Shown here piece after piece: positions 4,962-5,834 of a stretch of DNA of 5,834 bases. The position numbers were made by a program, and so were the translations under genes. Below the pieces are notes generated by a model. It searched no databases. It saw only the letters and a program-made list of their open reading frames with translations, and was not told where the DNA came from. The DNA comes from an uncultured Collinsella sp. GTDB lineage: Bacteria > Actinomycetota > Coriobacteriia > Coriobacteriales > Coriobacteriaceae. The stretch's first letter is position 1; each line of letters starts with the position of its first letter. Where the stretch lies: the NCBI GenBank assembly GCA_900754275.1, contig CAAECF010000017.1:1-5834 (forward strand). The letters are read 5' to 3'.

Positions 4962-4979
4962 ACGTAAGGAGTCGCTTTG

Positions 4980-5834
4980 ATGGACAAGGCCGCATCCGCC
5001 GGTCATTCGGACCGTTGCCGCATCGTCGTCGATACTTGCTGCGACTTTAGCCCCGAGGTCGCCGCGAACCTCGATGTCGATATCCTGGGTTTCCCCTTCA
5101 TTATCGATGGGGAGGAGCGCACAGACGACATCTGGTCGAGCATGAGCCCTAAGGAGTTCTACGACCGCATGCGCGCCGGTGCCCGCGTGTCCACCTCGGC
5201 TGTGTCGCTCGGTCGCTATATCGAGTTTTTTACCGAGTGCGCCAAAGAGGGCACGCCCACGGTCTACCTGTGCTTTACCTCGGCGCTGTCGTCGAGCTAC
5301 AACTCCGCATGCCAGGCGGCAGATGTCGTGCGCGCCGAGTATCCCAACTTTGAGCTCTACGTGGTCGACAACGCTCTGCCCTGCGCGACCGGTGCGCTCT
5401 TGGCGCTCGAGGCCGTGCGCCAGCGTTCGGCGGGACTGACCGCCAAGCAGCTGGTCGATTGGGCAAACGAGGCAAAGACCTACGTGCATGGCTACTTTAC
5501 GCTCGAGAGCTTCGACGCACTGGCTGCCGGCGGCCGCATTCCTCCCGCGGCGGCGCAGCTCACGGCAAAGCTCGACGTCAAGCCCGAGCTCTCCTACGAC
5601 CTGGCCGGCTCGCTGTCGCTGATCGGCGTCAACCGCGGCCGCAAGAAGGCGCTCAAGTCCATCCTCAAGTCGTTCCGCGAGAACTACGTGCCCGATCGCA
5701 CCATGCCCATCGCCATCATGACGGCCGATGCCGAAAAGGATGGTGACTGGCTCGAAGCCGCCATCCGCAAGGAGGAGGGTTGCGCCGACGTCACGATCAT
5801 TCGCGGCTCCGTGGGTCCCACCATCGGCTCGCAC
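4980..5834 (+). CDS. DegV family fatty-acid-binding protein (3' end outside window)
   Basis: The frame is open from ATG 4980 to the window edge (285 codons), with AAGGAG at 4966-4971 and an 8-base spacer. Family marks appear in order: VVDTCCDFSPE near residue 16 (the usual D-[ST]-x-x-D opening), RVSTSAVS with Thr72-Ser73, FTSALSSSYNSA from about residue 99, VVDNALPCATGA, and GGRI at 184-187. The last residues, VGPTIGSH, match the C-terminal glycine-histidine motif, so probably fewer than 25 residues are missing. DegV/FakB proteins bind a fatty acid and, with the kinase FakA, deliver it as acyl phosphate for phospholipid synthesis in the cytoplasm. No fakA gene is in the window. The second cysteine at the DTCCD site, where many homologues have a small or polar residue, is a minor oddity. 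Confidence 0.92.
   Translation, partial: MDKAASAGHSDRCRIVVDTCCDFSPEVAANLDVDILGFPFIIDGEERTDDIWSSMSPKEFYDRMRAGARVSTSAVSLGRYIEFFTECAKEGTPTVYLCFTSALSSSYNSACQAADVVRAEYPNFELYVVDNALPCATGALLALEAVRQRSAGLTAKQLVDWANEAKTYVHGYFTLESFDALAAGGRIPPAAAQLTAKLDVKPELSYDLAGSLSLIGVNRGRKKALKSILKSFRENYVPDRTMPIAIMTADAEKDGDWLEAAIRKEEGCADVTIIRGSVGPTIGSH

Noticed and set aside
4869..5834. Long open frame on the minus strand across the DegV gene
   Set aside because: The plus strand encodes clear DegV motifs with a good ribosome binding site; the minus reading is His/Gly/Arg-rich out-of-frame noise.

Overview
The window reads as chromosomal DNA from a moderately GC-rich Gram-positive bacterium, most likely an actinobacterium of the class Coriobacteriia, with Collinsella or a close relative as the best guess. 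This rests on codon use, on the long-form hibernation factor, and on a nuclease-like gene whose architecture I recognise from Coriobacteriia. It is recognition from memory, not a database result. All genes lie on the plus strand.

Layout. Positions 1-210 are the basic C-terminal tail of an unidentified protein, possibly an RNA-binding helicase. A strong hairpin at 274-309 follows, and its 3' arm contains the ribosome binding site of the next gene. A ComF-family phosphoribosyltransferase (313-1119, TTG start) is followed after 10 bases by a protein with a degenerate-looking PD-(D/E)XK/Vsr-type nuclease domain (1130-2239); the two probably form an operon.

Positions 2240-2990 hold no convincing gene but are full of structure. 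Two outward-facing copies of a roughly 53-base unit, 29 bases of it identical, form a long inverted repeat (2270-2496). GC-rich hairpins with mutually exclusive pairings follow (2493-2554). A near-consensus promoter (TTAAAC, 17 bases, TATAAT, 2613-2641) then drives a hairpin-rich stretch of about 340 bases ahead of the next gene. This stretch is either a long structured leader or an uncharacterised RNA gene.

A solute-binding lipoprotein (2991-3998) with a serine-rich acidic C-terminal tail comes next, with no transporter partners nearby. It ends at an intrinsic terminator (4065-4098). A 317-base gap leads to the long-form ribosome hibernation factor (4316-4900), closed by a clear terminator (4930-4961). 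The window ends inside a DegV-family fatty-acid-binding protein gene (4980 to the edge).

How the parts relate. In many Firmicutes a comFC-type gene lies directly before the hibernation factor gene. Here about 3.2 kb separates them, holding the nuclease-like gene, the inverted repeat, the structured RNA candidate and the lipoprotein. The two items most worth following up are the paired repeat beside the nuclease-like gene and the structured transcribed region at 2648-2990.
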